From NCBI GenBank assembly GCA_963585895.1, contig OY757934.1, positions 42,990,850-43,054,849 on the forward strand: a stretch of DNA of 64,000 nucleotides. The letters are read 5' to 3'. Made by a program: the position numbers and the translations under genes. Under the pieces are notes generated by a model. That model was not told the DNA's origin and searched no databases. It saw nothing but the letters and a program-made list of their open reading frames with translations. Source of the stretch: Sepioteuthis lessoniana (taxonomy: Eukaryota; Mollusca; Cephalopoda; Myopsida; Loliginidae). Positions 1-14,300 of this stretch are shown one piece after another; positions within the stretch are counted from its first letter, which is position 1; every line of letters begins with the position of its first letter.

Positions 1-916
1 GATAATAGAAGTAAGAAATATTTTTATGGGACATAACTAACATGTGATAATAGAAGTAAGAAATATTTTTATGAGGCATAACTTACATGTGATAATAGAA
101 GTAAGAAATATTTCTATGAAGCATAACTTACATGTGATAATAGAAGTAAGAAATATTTTTATGGGACATAACTTACATGTGATAATAGAAGCAAGAAATA
201 TTTTTATGAGGCATAACTTACATGTGATAATAGAAGTAAGAAATATTTTAAGAGGCATAACTTACATGTGATAATAGAAGTAAGAAATATTTTTATGGGA
301 CATAACTTACATGTGATAATAGAAGTAAGAAATATTTTTATGAGGCATAACTTACATGTGATAATAGAAGAAATATTTTTATGAGGCATAACTTACATGT
401 GATAATAGAAGTAAGAAATATTTTTATGAGGCATAACTTACATGTGATAACAGAAGTAAGAAATATTTTTATGAGGCATAACTTAGATGTGATAATAGAA
501 GTAAGAAGTATTTTTATGAGGCATAACTTAGATGTGATAATAGAAGTAAGAAATATTTTTATGGGGCATAACCTACATGTGATAATAGAAGTAAGAAATA
601 TTTTTATGGGACATAACTTACATGTGATATAGAAGTAAGAAATATTTTTATGAGGCATAACTTAGATGTGATAATAGAAGTAAGAAGTATTTTTATGAGG
701 CATAACTTAGATGTGATAATAGAAGTAAGAAATATTTTTGTGGGGCATAACCTACATGTGATAATAGAAGTAAGAAATATTTTTATGGGACATAACTTAC
801 ATGTGATAATAGAAGTAAGAAATATTTTTATGGGGCATAACTTACATGTGATAATAGAAGTAAGAAATATTTTTATGAGGCATAACCTACATGTGATAAT
901 AGAAGTAAGAAATATA
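1..916. repeat. 45-bp minisatellite, about 20 units, in intron 9 of the DESI1-like gene
   Basis: The unit begins gataatagaagtaagaaata and ends cataacttacatgt. Unit starts fall at 1, 46, 91, 136, 181, 226, 270, 315, 360, 401, 446, 491, 536, 581, 626, 670, 715, 760, 805, 850 and a partial at 895. Because 45 is a multiple of three, long open frames appear on both strands with a 15-residue repeat, but these are artefacts of the period. Units of 44 and 41 bp break the frame. Units 446-625 and 626-804 form a duplicated four-unit block. The left edge is cut by the window. Confidence 0.97.
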
Positions 917-1036
917 TTTTTTGCTTCCTTCAGCAAAAGTTGGTTTCACTAGAAAATATTACTTAGTTAATAACTTTACCATTAAGCATGAAAATTAAAC
1001 AAAATTTCACTTGAGTATTAATAAACGAAGTCCTAC

Positions 1037-1115
1037 CTGTATCTTCCAATATCTCTTCTCGTTGTAGACATTGTGTGAGAGCACTGGACAAAGCTATCAG
1101 TAGATCATCATTCAT
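1037..1115 (-). CDS. DESI1: DESI1-like exon 9 (last exon inside window)
   Basis: Encodes residues 392-417 plus one base ([20 protein letters not shown]...ILEDT). This is the penultimate helix pattern of PUL domains (LL.aL...L..E.d.E). The acceptor is ctaacag|ATG and the donor ACAG|GTAGGA. No stop is present, and nothing between here and base 1 looks like a further exon, so the gene continues to the left. Confidence 0.82.
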
Positions 1116-2798
1116 CTGTTAGATAAATAAAAATAGATTTATTCATAATAATTCAAAACATATAAAAAGAAAGTAAAGACATCATCACTTTCTCTAAATT
1201 TTGATTTAAAAAAATAAATAAATAAATAAATAAATTAAAAAAAATCAAAACTCTAATATTGATACTTTTTGATCATATCTCACATGTAACAAAATGAAAT
1301 AAAATTAAGACATTTTCCCTCAACTTACATTAAATTTTATGCCTCTAGAAATTCTAGCCATTTTTTTTTCTTATGAGAGCTTTAAATGTCAAAATGTCTA
1401 AACTTAGAAAAAAAAAACATTAGATAATTGCTTTAAAGACATAATTATTTGCATTTAATTAAATATTACTAATTAGATCACAGGTAGTTCAAATTGGAAA
1501 TATAAAGTAATCACATAGCTTTATTGCTTAGTTGGGATTAAGCCCAGATTTTAAAGATAAATGTTTAGAAAAAAATAAAATAAAAAAAATATACCAACAA
1601 ATCTTTTGTGCGACCAATTCAAAGCATTTTTCAAAAAGAAAATTCCATTAAATCTTTCATAAGGCATTCTTAACTTCATATGGTAACATAAAAACTAGTA
1701 AATATTTTTTCTGGAATGTAGATTTTTTTCATAACAACATTCCAATTTAGTGTAAATTTTTAATTAACAAATATTCCAAAATACATCATTTAAAAAATGA
1801 AATAAGTGGGAGAGATTAGAATCAATAAACTTGACCAGTACTATCTTTCACACCCAAATTCTCTATCCAAACTTATTCATACATGAAACTCCATCCAGTG
1901 GTGAAGCTTCAGTCCTGGAGATTTGGAGAGTATGGGGTCACCCCTTCATTGCTATTACTGTAATATAATGGCCGAGGGATTTCGTTTTATATATCTTCCT
2001 TTTGGGTTTAGTTAGGCTGAGAACCTTTCGGCTCAGCACATGGGTTAGTTAAGTGCAAACTTGAGCACAGGTGTTGACGCACGCGGGGAGGATGTGTCAT
2101 TCACAGATGTCAAAATAAAAATCCCTTGGGGATGTGAATGACGTCATGCACTGGAAGCGCGCGCAGAGGATTTTGGGAGATTTGAAAAAGTCAGTTGAGT
2201 TCCTGGCTCGGAAGAAGACAGTTGACTTTCGCTAGCTCGCCGAAGCCAGACCAGAGGCCTTGTGGTAGGTGCCGCACATGGTTTGGGGCAGATGGAAAAG
2301 CCAGAATAGAAACGTATGGAATGCTTCAGACTGCTTTTCGACCATCTTGCATGAATCAAGCATTAGTTTTCAAGTGGCATAAGAGATTCAAGGAAGACAG
2401 GGAATCTGTGAGGGATGATGAGGTGTGGGAGGAGTAAGGAAGTCAATACACCAGAGTTGATTGGCCAAAGGGTTAGGGTTAGGATTACTATGTTGAGGTT
2501 TTAAGGGCGTTCAGGAAGAGATTCCATCCAGACATTGCTCCCTGTGACTTTTGGTTATTCCCTAAGCTCAGAGGCTGTTGTTATGAGACAATTGAGGAAA
2601 TGAAAGAGGCTGTAACGAAGGTCATTGACATGCTCACACAGAAGGACTTCCATGGAGCCTTCCAGAAGTTGTTGGAATGGTACAACAAGTGCATTGCACC
2701 CAGAGGAGATTACTTCGAAGGGGACTAGAGTTTCATATGTGTACTATCAATAAAAGTGCCCATACGAAAAAAGTCTGGAAACTTATTAAATGATCCTC

Positions 2799-2839
<41 letters not shown>

Positions 2840-5800
2840 TATATCATTTGCATATCCTGTAACTTTCTGAAACCTAAATTTTAGTTTATATCAAGAGGTT
2901 GCACCATACTGATACAAACTTTGAATGTATAAACAGTTGGCCAAAGCTAGGCCTAGGCTAACTAGTATTCCTACAATTTCCGGCATGATGGCTTGACTAT
3001 GGATTATCCTTCATTCTTGATCTGTTTGTCTTATCTCTAATTTAATCTTCGACTTAATTGAAATTTGTGACAGTTTCCATATGAACCATCATGTGAGACA
3101 TTAAAAAAAAAAAATTGGCAGATAATTGGCATGGCAGGGACTGAAAAGTTATAAGAAATAACAATTTTGTTTAAAAAAAAAAAAAAAAAAAAATTCTCAT
3201 TTTGGTAAAAAGCAAAACTGTCAAGTTGGACATGTGCCAATAGCTGACCAAGGCTAGGCTAGGCCTAGGCTAATTGTGATGCCTACAAATTCCAGGTACA
3301 AAAGGTCTCAGAAAGTTGCATGATAAAGGAAAATATATGGTACAAGAGACAATAAGTAGATTATATAAATGACAGTACCTGCATTTTGTGCATGTTATAA
3401 ACAGCAGCTGCAGCAACATCATTGACATCACGTTGTTCTAAAAGTAACCCATTAACCACAGCTTCACGTGTTAGAGAGATGTAAGAAAACGTGCCATTAT
3501 TTGCAGATGATATTCCAGAAAGAGGAGGATGTTCTTCAAATGAAGTCAAATAATCTAGACCAATCTTGGATGAGCAGCAATTGGTGATCTACAAAGAAAA
3601 AAATTCCAGTCAAACAAGTGTAAGATGGTTGTGAGTTAACAGAAATGCTTTTTATTGCTAACACTTTTGCAGGCAAATAATTTTTTGATCCTTGTAGAGT
3701 GGGTAAATTTTCTATACATTATAACTGAATTGATCAATGAGTAACCAATAGGAGAATGCCTTACATCGAGCTATTGCCTGGCAAAAATGTTGTTCTGCCG
3801 GTGTACCAAGGGCAACAAAAATGTAGCTCTGCTTGCAAAAGGGTTAATTCTAACTAGTATTATATACTAAAAAATTTTGGAACACCTTGGCATTTTTGGT
3901 ATCATTAAGGTTTTGGTTTATCTATTCTTCAACCTTCATCAAATGTCAAAAATCATCAAAGAAAAAAAAGGACGGGATTTCCTATAAGGGGGAAAAAAAA
4001 AAATTTCTGTACCCAGCACACATTTTTTCTTTTTAAACACCTGTCAAAAGCCAAAGAATGAATCAACCAAAACATGGTGTTAACAATACTAAGAGTGCCA
4101 AAATGTTTTGTCTGGAAAATTTCAGCTAACTTCTCATAATTAATCAACAGTAACTTCTTTCTTTCTTTGTTTTAATAGCAAATATTCATGAGTTATTTAA
4201 TGCCAAAGCAATCCTTGTAGAAGAATAGCAGCCATACTATTTAACTCATAGCTGGGAGGATAAGGGGGTGCATACATTTCTCATGGGCATTAGCCCAAAA
4301 ATGAATACAATAACACAACTGGAGTTTGAACTCACTTACTACAATGACACAGTCCAGTATGTTAACCACTACATCATGTGGATTCCCTTTCATCCCTTAT
4401 GTTGGCAGATAATCTAACTGATTGTGTTCTATGGTATATCAACCCTTGTGGAGTATTTAATGCTGAATCCTATATATATATACATATATATAATTTGTAA
4501 ACAAATAGTTTGTAGTAACATTATTTCTAAATAAGTTATAACTCATTTGTTTGTACATAGATGAATAGTTTCAAGTATTACTATTTACCATTTGTATCAA
4601 ATTTACAGATATATGGTTTCAAATAACTAATAATAATAATAATCCCTAGTAAAAGATTGAACAGTTCTATTTGACTCATAGATGGGAGACTAACAGATAC
4701 TATCAATCCGAATTAAGAGTTGATCTGGGAGTAATGACAATGAAGGGGTACTCCACATTCTTCAAAACTCAAAAACTAGAGCTTCCCATCAGATAGTTTA
4801 GTGTTACATCCAGGACACTCATTGTGGAGGGGTTCTTACCCATCTGCAGAGGTGCAGCCAGCATATTCTACAGGCCCAGCCAACAGGGCAGGCAGATAAT
4901 TCAAGCCACTGTAGTCTTCTGAGAACATTCTAGCGCACATTACCTACGATTTTTGACACATTGAGTGCAATTGTATCTATAAATGTCAAACCAAAAATGC
5001 AAAACTGCTCACATATATCAGCAGGATCCTCCTAACATATTATCAGTCCTTTATAGGATACAAAATTAAGAGTGTGATCTGGTTAGTGAATAAATTTTTT
5101 CATCTCTTCAAACACACTCCCATCAGCATCCTGTTACTTATGTGCCACTTTTCTATCATTACATCCATGAAAAGAAGTCAGACAAGCTCCATGCATCAGT
5201 ACCATTAATTTGGAAGTTTCTAGTTTAAGTTCAGTTGGCCAAGTTTTGCACATCTTATTCATGCTTTCTTCATATTTCTTGTTCTCAATCCAAGTTCTAC
5301 TTCTTCTAAGAATAGCTGATATGTGGAACAAACTCCACAGAGGGCGTTTTGTAACATTACATGACCTTTGAGCTCGAAAATCAATAGGCATCTTATTGGT
5401 CTTTAGTCATTCCCCCATCCATCTACACATTCGTATTCTCCTACTACATCCCTATATCATCAGAATCCTTTACTCAGAAAGGAACAGTTTACATTTGCTT
5501 AGGGTGAATGTTATTTAAAAAAAAAAAAAAAAAAAGTATTAACAACTTTCTCTTTTGGGATTTATGGCAAGCTATGTATCCTTATTTACCAACCCCTCTG
5601 CTCGGGCAGGATATGACACAAGGTCAATTTTTCAGCGGAGTTTAACAGGTTTGAATTTAGAGTTTTCTTTCTCCTAGACTAGTTGCCTAACCAAGGCTGA
5701 AGAACCCAGTCTGCCCTATTATTTACTCATAGCTGGAGAGAGAATAATTGGATTCATACCTTTCCCAAGGGTATTAGTGCTATGTTAAATGCAATCGGTC

Positions 5801-6803
5801 TCGTCCAGGATTTGAACTCATGTCATCATGTCCATTTCCTACGACGATAACCATTACACCACAGACACCTTCATTACATCACGGGCACCTTCATGGCAAG
5901 CTATGTATCTAAATCAAACCAGAAAAGTCCCAGTGGTATAGTGGTTAATGTACTAGATTGCAACATCATAGAAAGCAAGTTCAAATTCTTGTCACACCAT
6001 CACATTCTCTTTCAGACTAATAATCTTAGGAAAGGCATGAACTCCCTTCTCTCCCCAGCTATTGGTTATTAGTATCACTACTGTCCTTTTACAAGGATCG
6101 CTTTGGCATTAAATAACCTAACAAAGGTTGATATGCCATTAAACAAAGAAACTAAACCAGACCTAAGTGAACTTTTTTAAATATTTATACAAAACAAATT
6201 TTGGAATAAAAGTCAGTTGAATAAAACAAAAAAACTTTTGATAAACCCAAACTTAGCTGAATTTTAATCTGAAATTTTCATTTTATATTTATACACACAT
6301 ATATATATATATGTATATATAAGTTGGCGACTGTAGTCGAAGGGTGACCTGAAGACACCCTTTTTGATAGCGACTACACCAAAGTGTAGAGGAGAGTGCT
6401 ACTCCTTTCTCAGGATTGCTCCACTTTGCCTTTGATGCATACCTTATAATGCCGAGCGTTAAGCGAGGTGGCATCAAGTACATTTTTTGAGCCTTTGGTA
6501 TGGCTCAACCTGGGATTGGCATAATGGTTAGAGTGTTCACCAATGGCCCGGGAGACCAGGGTTCAATCCCATTCTTCAGTAAGTTTCACATGCTTTGCAC
6601 TTCTAAGCCACTAAAATTTTCATTACATATCTGTTCAAGTCTGGAGCACTCTGCTGCCATTTAGAATATTTTTACTGGATTAAAGTAATTATTGCTTTAA
6701 ACCAATTCCAAACAATGCATAGTTTACATTTATGCCTAAAAATTTTTTTTTTTTAAATGTTGCTTTTCTTTAAAAAACCTGCTTATTTATTGAATGCCCC
6801 ATG

Positions 6804-6854
<51 letters not shown>

Positions 6855-7186
6855 CATGTATCAGCTGAAAGTGAAAAGTTCTTAGGTTGACCAAGATCCT
6901 TTCATGAAATATGACTAAATGAAGTTTATTTTTCAACATAGCCCCTCTTGCAGTTTAAACACTTTTTGCATCACTTCTTGAATCCAATTGGTCAACACCG
7001 CCCCCCAAAACAAAAAATAACCTCAAACATAAAATCATACGAACTTTTCAGCAAACTGTCATATGATGTTACATATTTGTTATCAATGAAAACGTGTTAG
7101 GTAAGGTGCATCAACAAGGAAAGATGATGTCAAAAAAATTTGTAATATAAAAAATAAATATTTTACTCATAATGATAAGAGTGCAT

Positions 7187-7254
<68 letters not shown>

Positions 7255-8150
7255 GTGGTGCATTCAATAAGATTCCAGACTTTTTTGTACAGGCATTTAT
7301 AATTGTCGTAGACTCTTGAAAATTCACTATGTTATTGCTATACATCTTATGACATGACTGGCCAATTTTTATGATTTCAGCTTCAAATGAACAGCTACAG
7401 CACAAATTGGAATACACCCTACTAAAGCCTGATTGTCACAGCTGGCGAATTTCAAAAATGCAATTTGGACGTGAGGACACTTTAGAAGAACGATATGCAA
7501 TAAAATTGTGTTTCTTGGAAAAAATGCCACAGAAACGTATGGAATGCTTCAGACTGCTTTTCGACCATCTTGCATGAATCAAGTATCAGTTTTTGAGTGG
7601 CATAAGAGATTCAAGGAAGGCAGGGAGTCTGTGAGGGATGATGTGGTGTGGGAGGAGTAAGGAAGTCAATACACTAAAGTTGATTGGCAAAAGGGTTAGG
7701 ATTACTATGTTGAGGTTTTAAGGGAGTTCAGCAAGAGATTCCTAGAGAAGAGGCCAGCACTCTTCAAATTGGGTCAGTGGCATTTCCACTAGGACAATGC
7801 ACCTGTCCACAACTCCATCCTTGTCACAGACTACTTGACCAAGATGGGCATCAAGACAGTTCCTCACCCTCCCTATAGTCCAGACCTTGCTCCCTGTGAC
7901 TTTTGGTTATTCCCTAGCTCAGAGGCTGTCAATATGAGACAACTGAGGAGATGAAAGAGGCTGTGACGAAGGTCACTGACATGCTCACACAAGAGGACTT
8001 CCATGGGGCCTTCCAGAAGTTTTTGGAATGGTACAACCAGTGCATTGCACCCGGAAGAGATTACTTCGAAGGGGACTAGAGTTTCATGTGTGTACTATCA
8101 ATTAAAGTGCCCATACAAAAAAAAGTCTGGAAACTTATTTAATGATCCTC

Positions 8151-8246
<96 letters not shown>

Positions 8247-8334
8247 CTATCACAGATATTGAGCACTCTCCAAATTATACTGCATTTGGCCTGCCACAAA
8301 CCCAAGTGAGATAGTGATAATCATACACTGTTAT

Positions 8335-8366
<32 letters not shown>

Positions 8367-11300
8367 CCCTCTAGTCTGACACTTATTTGCTAAATTTTTA
8401 CCAGAAATTTTCAAAGAATGTGATTATACTGAAAAACAAAATGGGTATTATAATGCAAAACAAAGGCTTTTTCATCATTAGGCTAACTGATGTACCTGGG
8501 TACATAAATATATAAAAAAAAAACAAAAAAACAAAAAAAAAACCCAACATTCTTTGTTCACATGCCATCACTAGAGTATATTCATACCATTTTGAGTACA
8601 TCTATAATCACATCCCGTGATAAACTGTTGAACTCTAACAAGAGATGTGCCATATAATGATCTTTATCATGTTTCAGTACTTGGAGTACATCTTCTCTTA
8701 GCACCAACATTTGCAGCAAGGAACAGGCTATAGACTTTACTTGAGGGTCCCCAATTTTATTGTTTAACACAAGCTGCACTGAAATGAAAAGAAAGAAAAG
8801 AACAGGTTTTAAGTGTCATACATCATTTCAAATAGTTATGCTAATTTAAATAAAACAGATTCTACTTAAAAGAACCTTATATATGAAATATTCCTTCCAT
8901 TTTCTTACAGTAGATAATTCTACTCCTAACTATGAGTAAAATAGGACAAACTGTATTCTCTAAATTTGGTGGACAACCAGTCTAAGGGAGAGATAATTCA
9001 AAAGTAGGATCTGGAGTTCCTAAAGTAGTACAACATAGTTTTCAATCACATTCTGGCAGCTCTTGTGACAACACTAGAGTAATGTAATAGCTACCTCCCA
9101 CCACCAGTGAACCTGATGCCCAGCTGTGTGACTGACAGGAAAGAGTCAATCAGAGGAACTCTTTTGGCAGCTGGGGTGTTCACATGAATGAAGTATGAGT
9201 GAATTTGTCAAAGATACAAGAAGAAATGGTTCCAACTATAATGAAGAAAACTACCAAACCTTCATTATCCATTTCCTCTGCTCCCATGATCTAAGAAACT
9301 GAATAGAAAAAATAAAGCAACAACAGACCTTACGCTTGAGACAAGTTGTGTTTTAGTGTTACTTTTCTACCCATCAGATGATTAGCTATCACCAACATAG
9401 CAATCATATCAGCCTTTGCCCTAACCTTGGTGGCATGGAGAGGGGACAACTGCTGCATAAGCAACTGCCAGTTTTCTGCATAACCTTGTAAAGGTCTACA
9501 TTTAGATGCTCGCGTGAGACCTAGTATTAATCAACAATCTTTAAGCAAATCAGAAAATAAAATCATGAAATGATTCAAATGCGCTGAGAGACATTAAAAT
9601 ATTTTTAGCACACAAATTGCACCATCTACACAATTAAAATCTGCACTTACTGAACCAATGACAGATTTATACTGACAGAAAAAAATGAAACATAAATAAA
9701 AACTTTTACAAGAATCTGTATTGAGTAGTTTACTTCAGAATTGGTTCATAGATTAAAGATAATAACCAAAATTTGATTATTCCAGACATTCTGGCAATTC
9801 TGATTCTTCCAGACATCCAGGCAATGAGGCCAATTCCAGACATCCTTAAAATCCAATTGACAGTTCCTTGATATTTCTTTAATACAAACTGCTTGCATAA
9901 AATGATGCAAAGAAAAAAAACATCTAGAAAATGATACAATGTTCACCAGAAATACAAATTTTATTTTAAATTCAGTTTAGTGATAAATCTTTTCCTATCT
10001 TTGTGATATTTTTGATTAAGTTAGGTTTCAAAACTTTCTATTCATTCATAAAATGTCAAACACCTGCTGTCTATTCATCTTTACTAAAACGCTGTAGACA
10101 TTCAATAGAATATTTAGGCATTGTATCAAAATAAATATTTAGGCATTGTATCAAAATAAATATTTAGGCATTGTATCAAAATTCTATCACTGGGTTGCTT
10201 GGAGGTAGGCAAGATATTTAGTTGAGTCCCCACTCACTAAGGACCAGTATTAGCATATTTATGATATACTAATACTAAATAAACAGAAAAAATGATTTTA
10301 AAAAATTTAATATTTACATAATATACATACAAATAGTACTGAAAAGAATACATAACCATGTATCAATAGCTAAAAATATGTACATATTGTTCTATGAAGA
10401 AGTAATATGTGGAAGGGATACAAAAATAGAAAAAGCTTACTTGATGATGGACAGTAAAATGGTCACAGTCACATTGTCTCCAGCCATTGAACAGTGTCTC
10501 TACTATTCAAAGAACAGAGACAAAAGAGGGTGAAACCATTTAACTGTATGCAAACGAATGAATAATTTTGAAAAGAATTATTAGTGTTAGATAGCAGTAC
10601 TTGAAACTATTCCTTTACAAATCATATTTATGTGTGTGTATAAATAGGATTTAGCATTAAATAACCCATGAGGTTTGATATGCCATAAAACAACCAACAA
10701 ACCGAACCTGGGACTGTTATGTGACAATCCACAAGGTGCTCCATGGACACACCCACTCTAAGAGAGATGTTTATTTATTGTATCCCTACACTATATAAAC
10801 TAACATCAGAATGAAATAAGTTCATTTCATAATTTCCCCAAAAATGTTTGATAATTTATAGGTAACAAATACAATATATTCAATGAATATAGCAAATAAT
10901 CATGTAGTCATTCAACCAAATGCATATATTTGATTTTTCTATCTCAAAAATAAGTAAGTAAAGTTGGTACACTGTAGTTGAGGGCGACCAGAAGGCTTGC
11001 TTTTCAATAGCTACTACACCAAGGTGTAGGAAAGGGCACTACTCCTTTCCCTGGATTGCTCCACTTTACCCTTGATACGTACCTTATATTGCTGAGGGTT
11101 AAGCAAGGAGGTATCAAGTACCATTTTTAAAGTCTTTGGTATGACACGACCTGGGATTGAACACAGGTCTTCCAGACCATTGGTGAAGACTCCCGCTAAA
11201 TTTGTGAACTGCAAATATTTCTAGGATGGGGGTCAAGAACTTTGTGATAAGAATAAGTTCCCAAATTAGACTACATTGCACATTCAGCAGTGTGGCTTTC

Positions 11301-14300
11301 CAATAATATGAAGTGAAACAATACACAATGTGTCAGCACACCAATCAAACCAGGTACCTACCATGGCTTGGACTGTTTTGGTCACATGATATACACACCA
11401 TAAGCTAGCATATCCCAAAATATTAAAAAACTTAATTCACTCTAGAACTTACAAGAATGTTCACTTAAATAACAATTTGTTTACAAAGTAAGAAAATTTT
11501 TTATCTTCATATTCTAAATTATCAACAGTTAAAAAATTACATCCAGAAAGATTCAAAAATAAATAAATAAAATAACATTGAAACCACAAACCTAAAATTT
11601 TAAGATGATTTTTCCCCAATGAATAATTAGGTGATTTAATTGATACATATTCATAAACATCTTCAAGAAGAACTTTGTCTTCAGCTTTAAGTACATCAAA
11701 TACCACACCACCATTTTCTGCAATGGGCTAAAAAGAAAAAAAAAACAAAACAAATGAATCAAAAATAAACACTTGCTGTGAAATGTCTTTCATTATTAAA
11801 AAGAAAAACTTCTATGAATTCATTTTTAAAACAAACAATTACTGATGCAGATAATGCTGATCTAATGCTTCTGGAAAATACACCAGCTCAAACAAAATCT
11901 GTGTTGTATACTACGCGTATACATATATAAGCGGAAACATAATCAAACATAATTTACGAACTTCAATGAATGAACAAACACTTCTTTATAAAAATATATC
12001 ACTCACACTTTATTCTCAAAAGGGTCGATGTTTCTGTGGTGTGTGAGAGATGGGTGGAGAGACATATACTAAGAGAATGGACTTCTTCCCATATCTTCTT
12101 CCGGGAGCCAGTGGGTGCCAATGCTTGCACCCCCTTGCAAGTTCGTCAGAGATGCCTCTGCTCGGCTGCGTGTTCCTTGCTCAACTGCGATTCTCTGCAC
12201 TCTGTCTAAATCTGACCACGTGGTTCTCATCACATGGTCTCCTTCTGGTTACACACCTATTCGACCTGAGTGCCCTCCCAATCAGCAGATAATTTGTAAC
12301 ACCTATACTGTATCAGACAACCCCTATCACAAGAAATGGGATAGTCCAACCTGGCCTTATAAGAAGGAAAACATGAATGCCTAAGACACTACCTTTACTA
12401 TTACACTTACATATACCATAAGACAATGTCAACAGTCAAATTGCTAGGAAAATACAAATATAGAAAATACAAAAAATTTTTAAAAATGGTGACAAGGCAT
12501 GAAAAAGAAAACTACGAACAGTAATTAGTAACAAAACATTTTTCCATAAGAAAAAAAGACTACAAAGACTACAAAACATTTTTTCAAAAAACAGAACATA
12601 TATTTTTTTGATAGTGGTAGGGAGATCATACAGCCTTGCACTCTTTTGTGGGCCACATAACAATTCTCTTATGAACTTACCCACCCCCTCAAAACACATA
12701 AAAATCATAAATAATTCTTACCATTTGACCACAATATATGATAGGAGAAAAGGAATCCGCAAAAGATTTACTATGAGTGGCAGGGTTGTTATACGAGGTA
12801 GAGGTTTTGCTATTATGGCTGGACTGTTTTGTAGAAGAGGACGGGGCTGATGAACGAGGATCAAAAAGTTTAGACCCTCCTGAGGGATTCACTGCTATAT
12901 TATTTGTCATGTTTTTCATCATACTGCCCAAAGGACTGGAGAGAAAGAGAGAGAAAAAAAAACAAAGTTTAAAATATTACACAAAAATACATGTTTTCTA
13001 ATATAATACAAATACCAGTAGAATCTGTTCAATGTTAAGTTACTTTGTAATTATCAAATTTATATCATAATTATTTACAAATTCTAATTATTACAAAGTT
13101 TAATTATTATCATAAATCATGATTAAAACATTGTCATGGGTATGGCACAATGGTTAACAGAGAATGCAGACGGGGCAAGAGAAACAACTAATTAATGGCT
13201 AATAAACCTAAAGTTATTTTCTTTGAACATACATTTTTAGTTGGTTGGTTGATTTTAACAATGTTAAAATCTTATGCCTAGATGTTAGGGAAATATGTAC
13301 ATTGTATATTCATATTTAAATTTTTTGTGTAGTTTCTCAAGAGATTATTTTAAGTTTTACAATATCAAGTATTCTTCATCATCAGGTCATGCTTATGTCA
13401 CAGATTCCACTGACTCTCTCTCACCATCCATTCCTAACATCTTGGCAAGTCTTCTAGACGCTATCCAGTATCTGCACAGAGATGATGAATGTAAGTCTTT
13501 GCTGGTTGGCCAACACTAGTGTGTCCATGCATAGGAATCCATTGAATAACTTTGTTCATGAGTTTACTCCTGCTTCTCCAACAGTACCTAGCATGACTTG
13601 TTTGACTTACATGAATGGTTCATTAGTTGGAAGGCAAGTTGCTGTTTCGTGGGATGCTGCTTCCAGGACGTGTTCAAAACAGCATGCAGCATCCTTGTGC
13701 AGTTCCCAACCAACTTCCCCCCTCCCAAGTGCTTCAATTAAATTCCAGTGGGTGCTGCCATACAATAGTACTGACATGGCTACACCTTGTAAGAATTCCT
13801 GTTTAATTTTATCAGAGAGATTAGATTTCAATATGGTCAATAGCCTACCAATACCATTCCATACCTTTCACAGGCATATGCTGACATTGCTTTAAGCAAA
13901 CGAGATATTGCTACTGAGTTATGCAAAAAGATCTAATTTCAGAGGCTTGTCATTTAATGTGAAGATGACACTATCTTGTTTAAAGATGAACTCTGTTTTA
14001 TCTGACTTTACATAGAGACCAATGCCTCTTGCTGCCTGCTCCAGACTATGCAGCAGACATTTAGCTTGTGCAGGTGTATTTGCAGTAAGCACTAAATCAT
14101 CTCTCTAGTTTGCATCCATAATAGTTTCTGTGAGATATCATCTGCTTCTTGTGTTTTTAGTGTAAAACCATTTTCTTTCATTAGATCAATTGATATTCAT
14201 ATGTAATCAAGGGAGATTATAAAAAGATATGATGCTAAAGTATCTCCTTGCAGGACTCGAGTGAAAATTTAAAAAAATAAAAATTAAAAAAAATTAAAAA

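Noticed and set aside
44..952. Overlapping open frames on both strands with 15-residue repeats
   Set aside because: They follow from a 45-bp tandem repeat without internal stops. Units of 41 and 44 bp break every frame, and the array lies in an intron.
10441..10502. Ordinary constitutive exon of the DESI1-like gene
   Set aside because: Phase 1 in and phase 0 out does not fit exon 7, while exon 6 joins exon 7 perfectly. Kept only as a possible poison exon.
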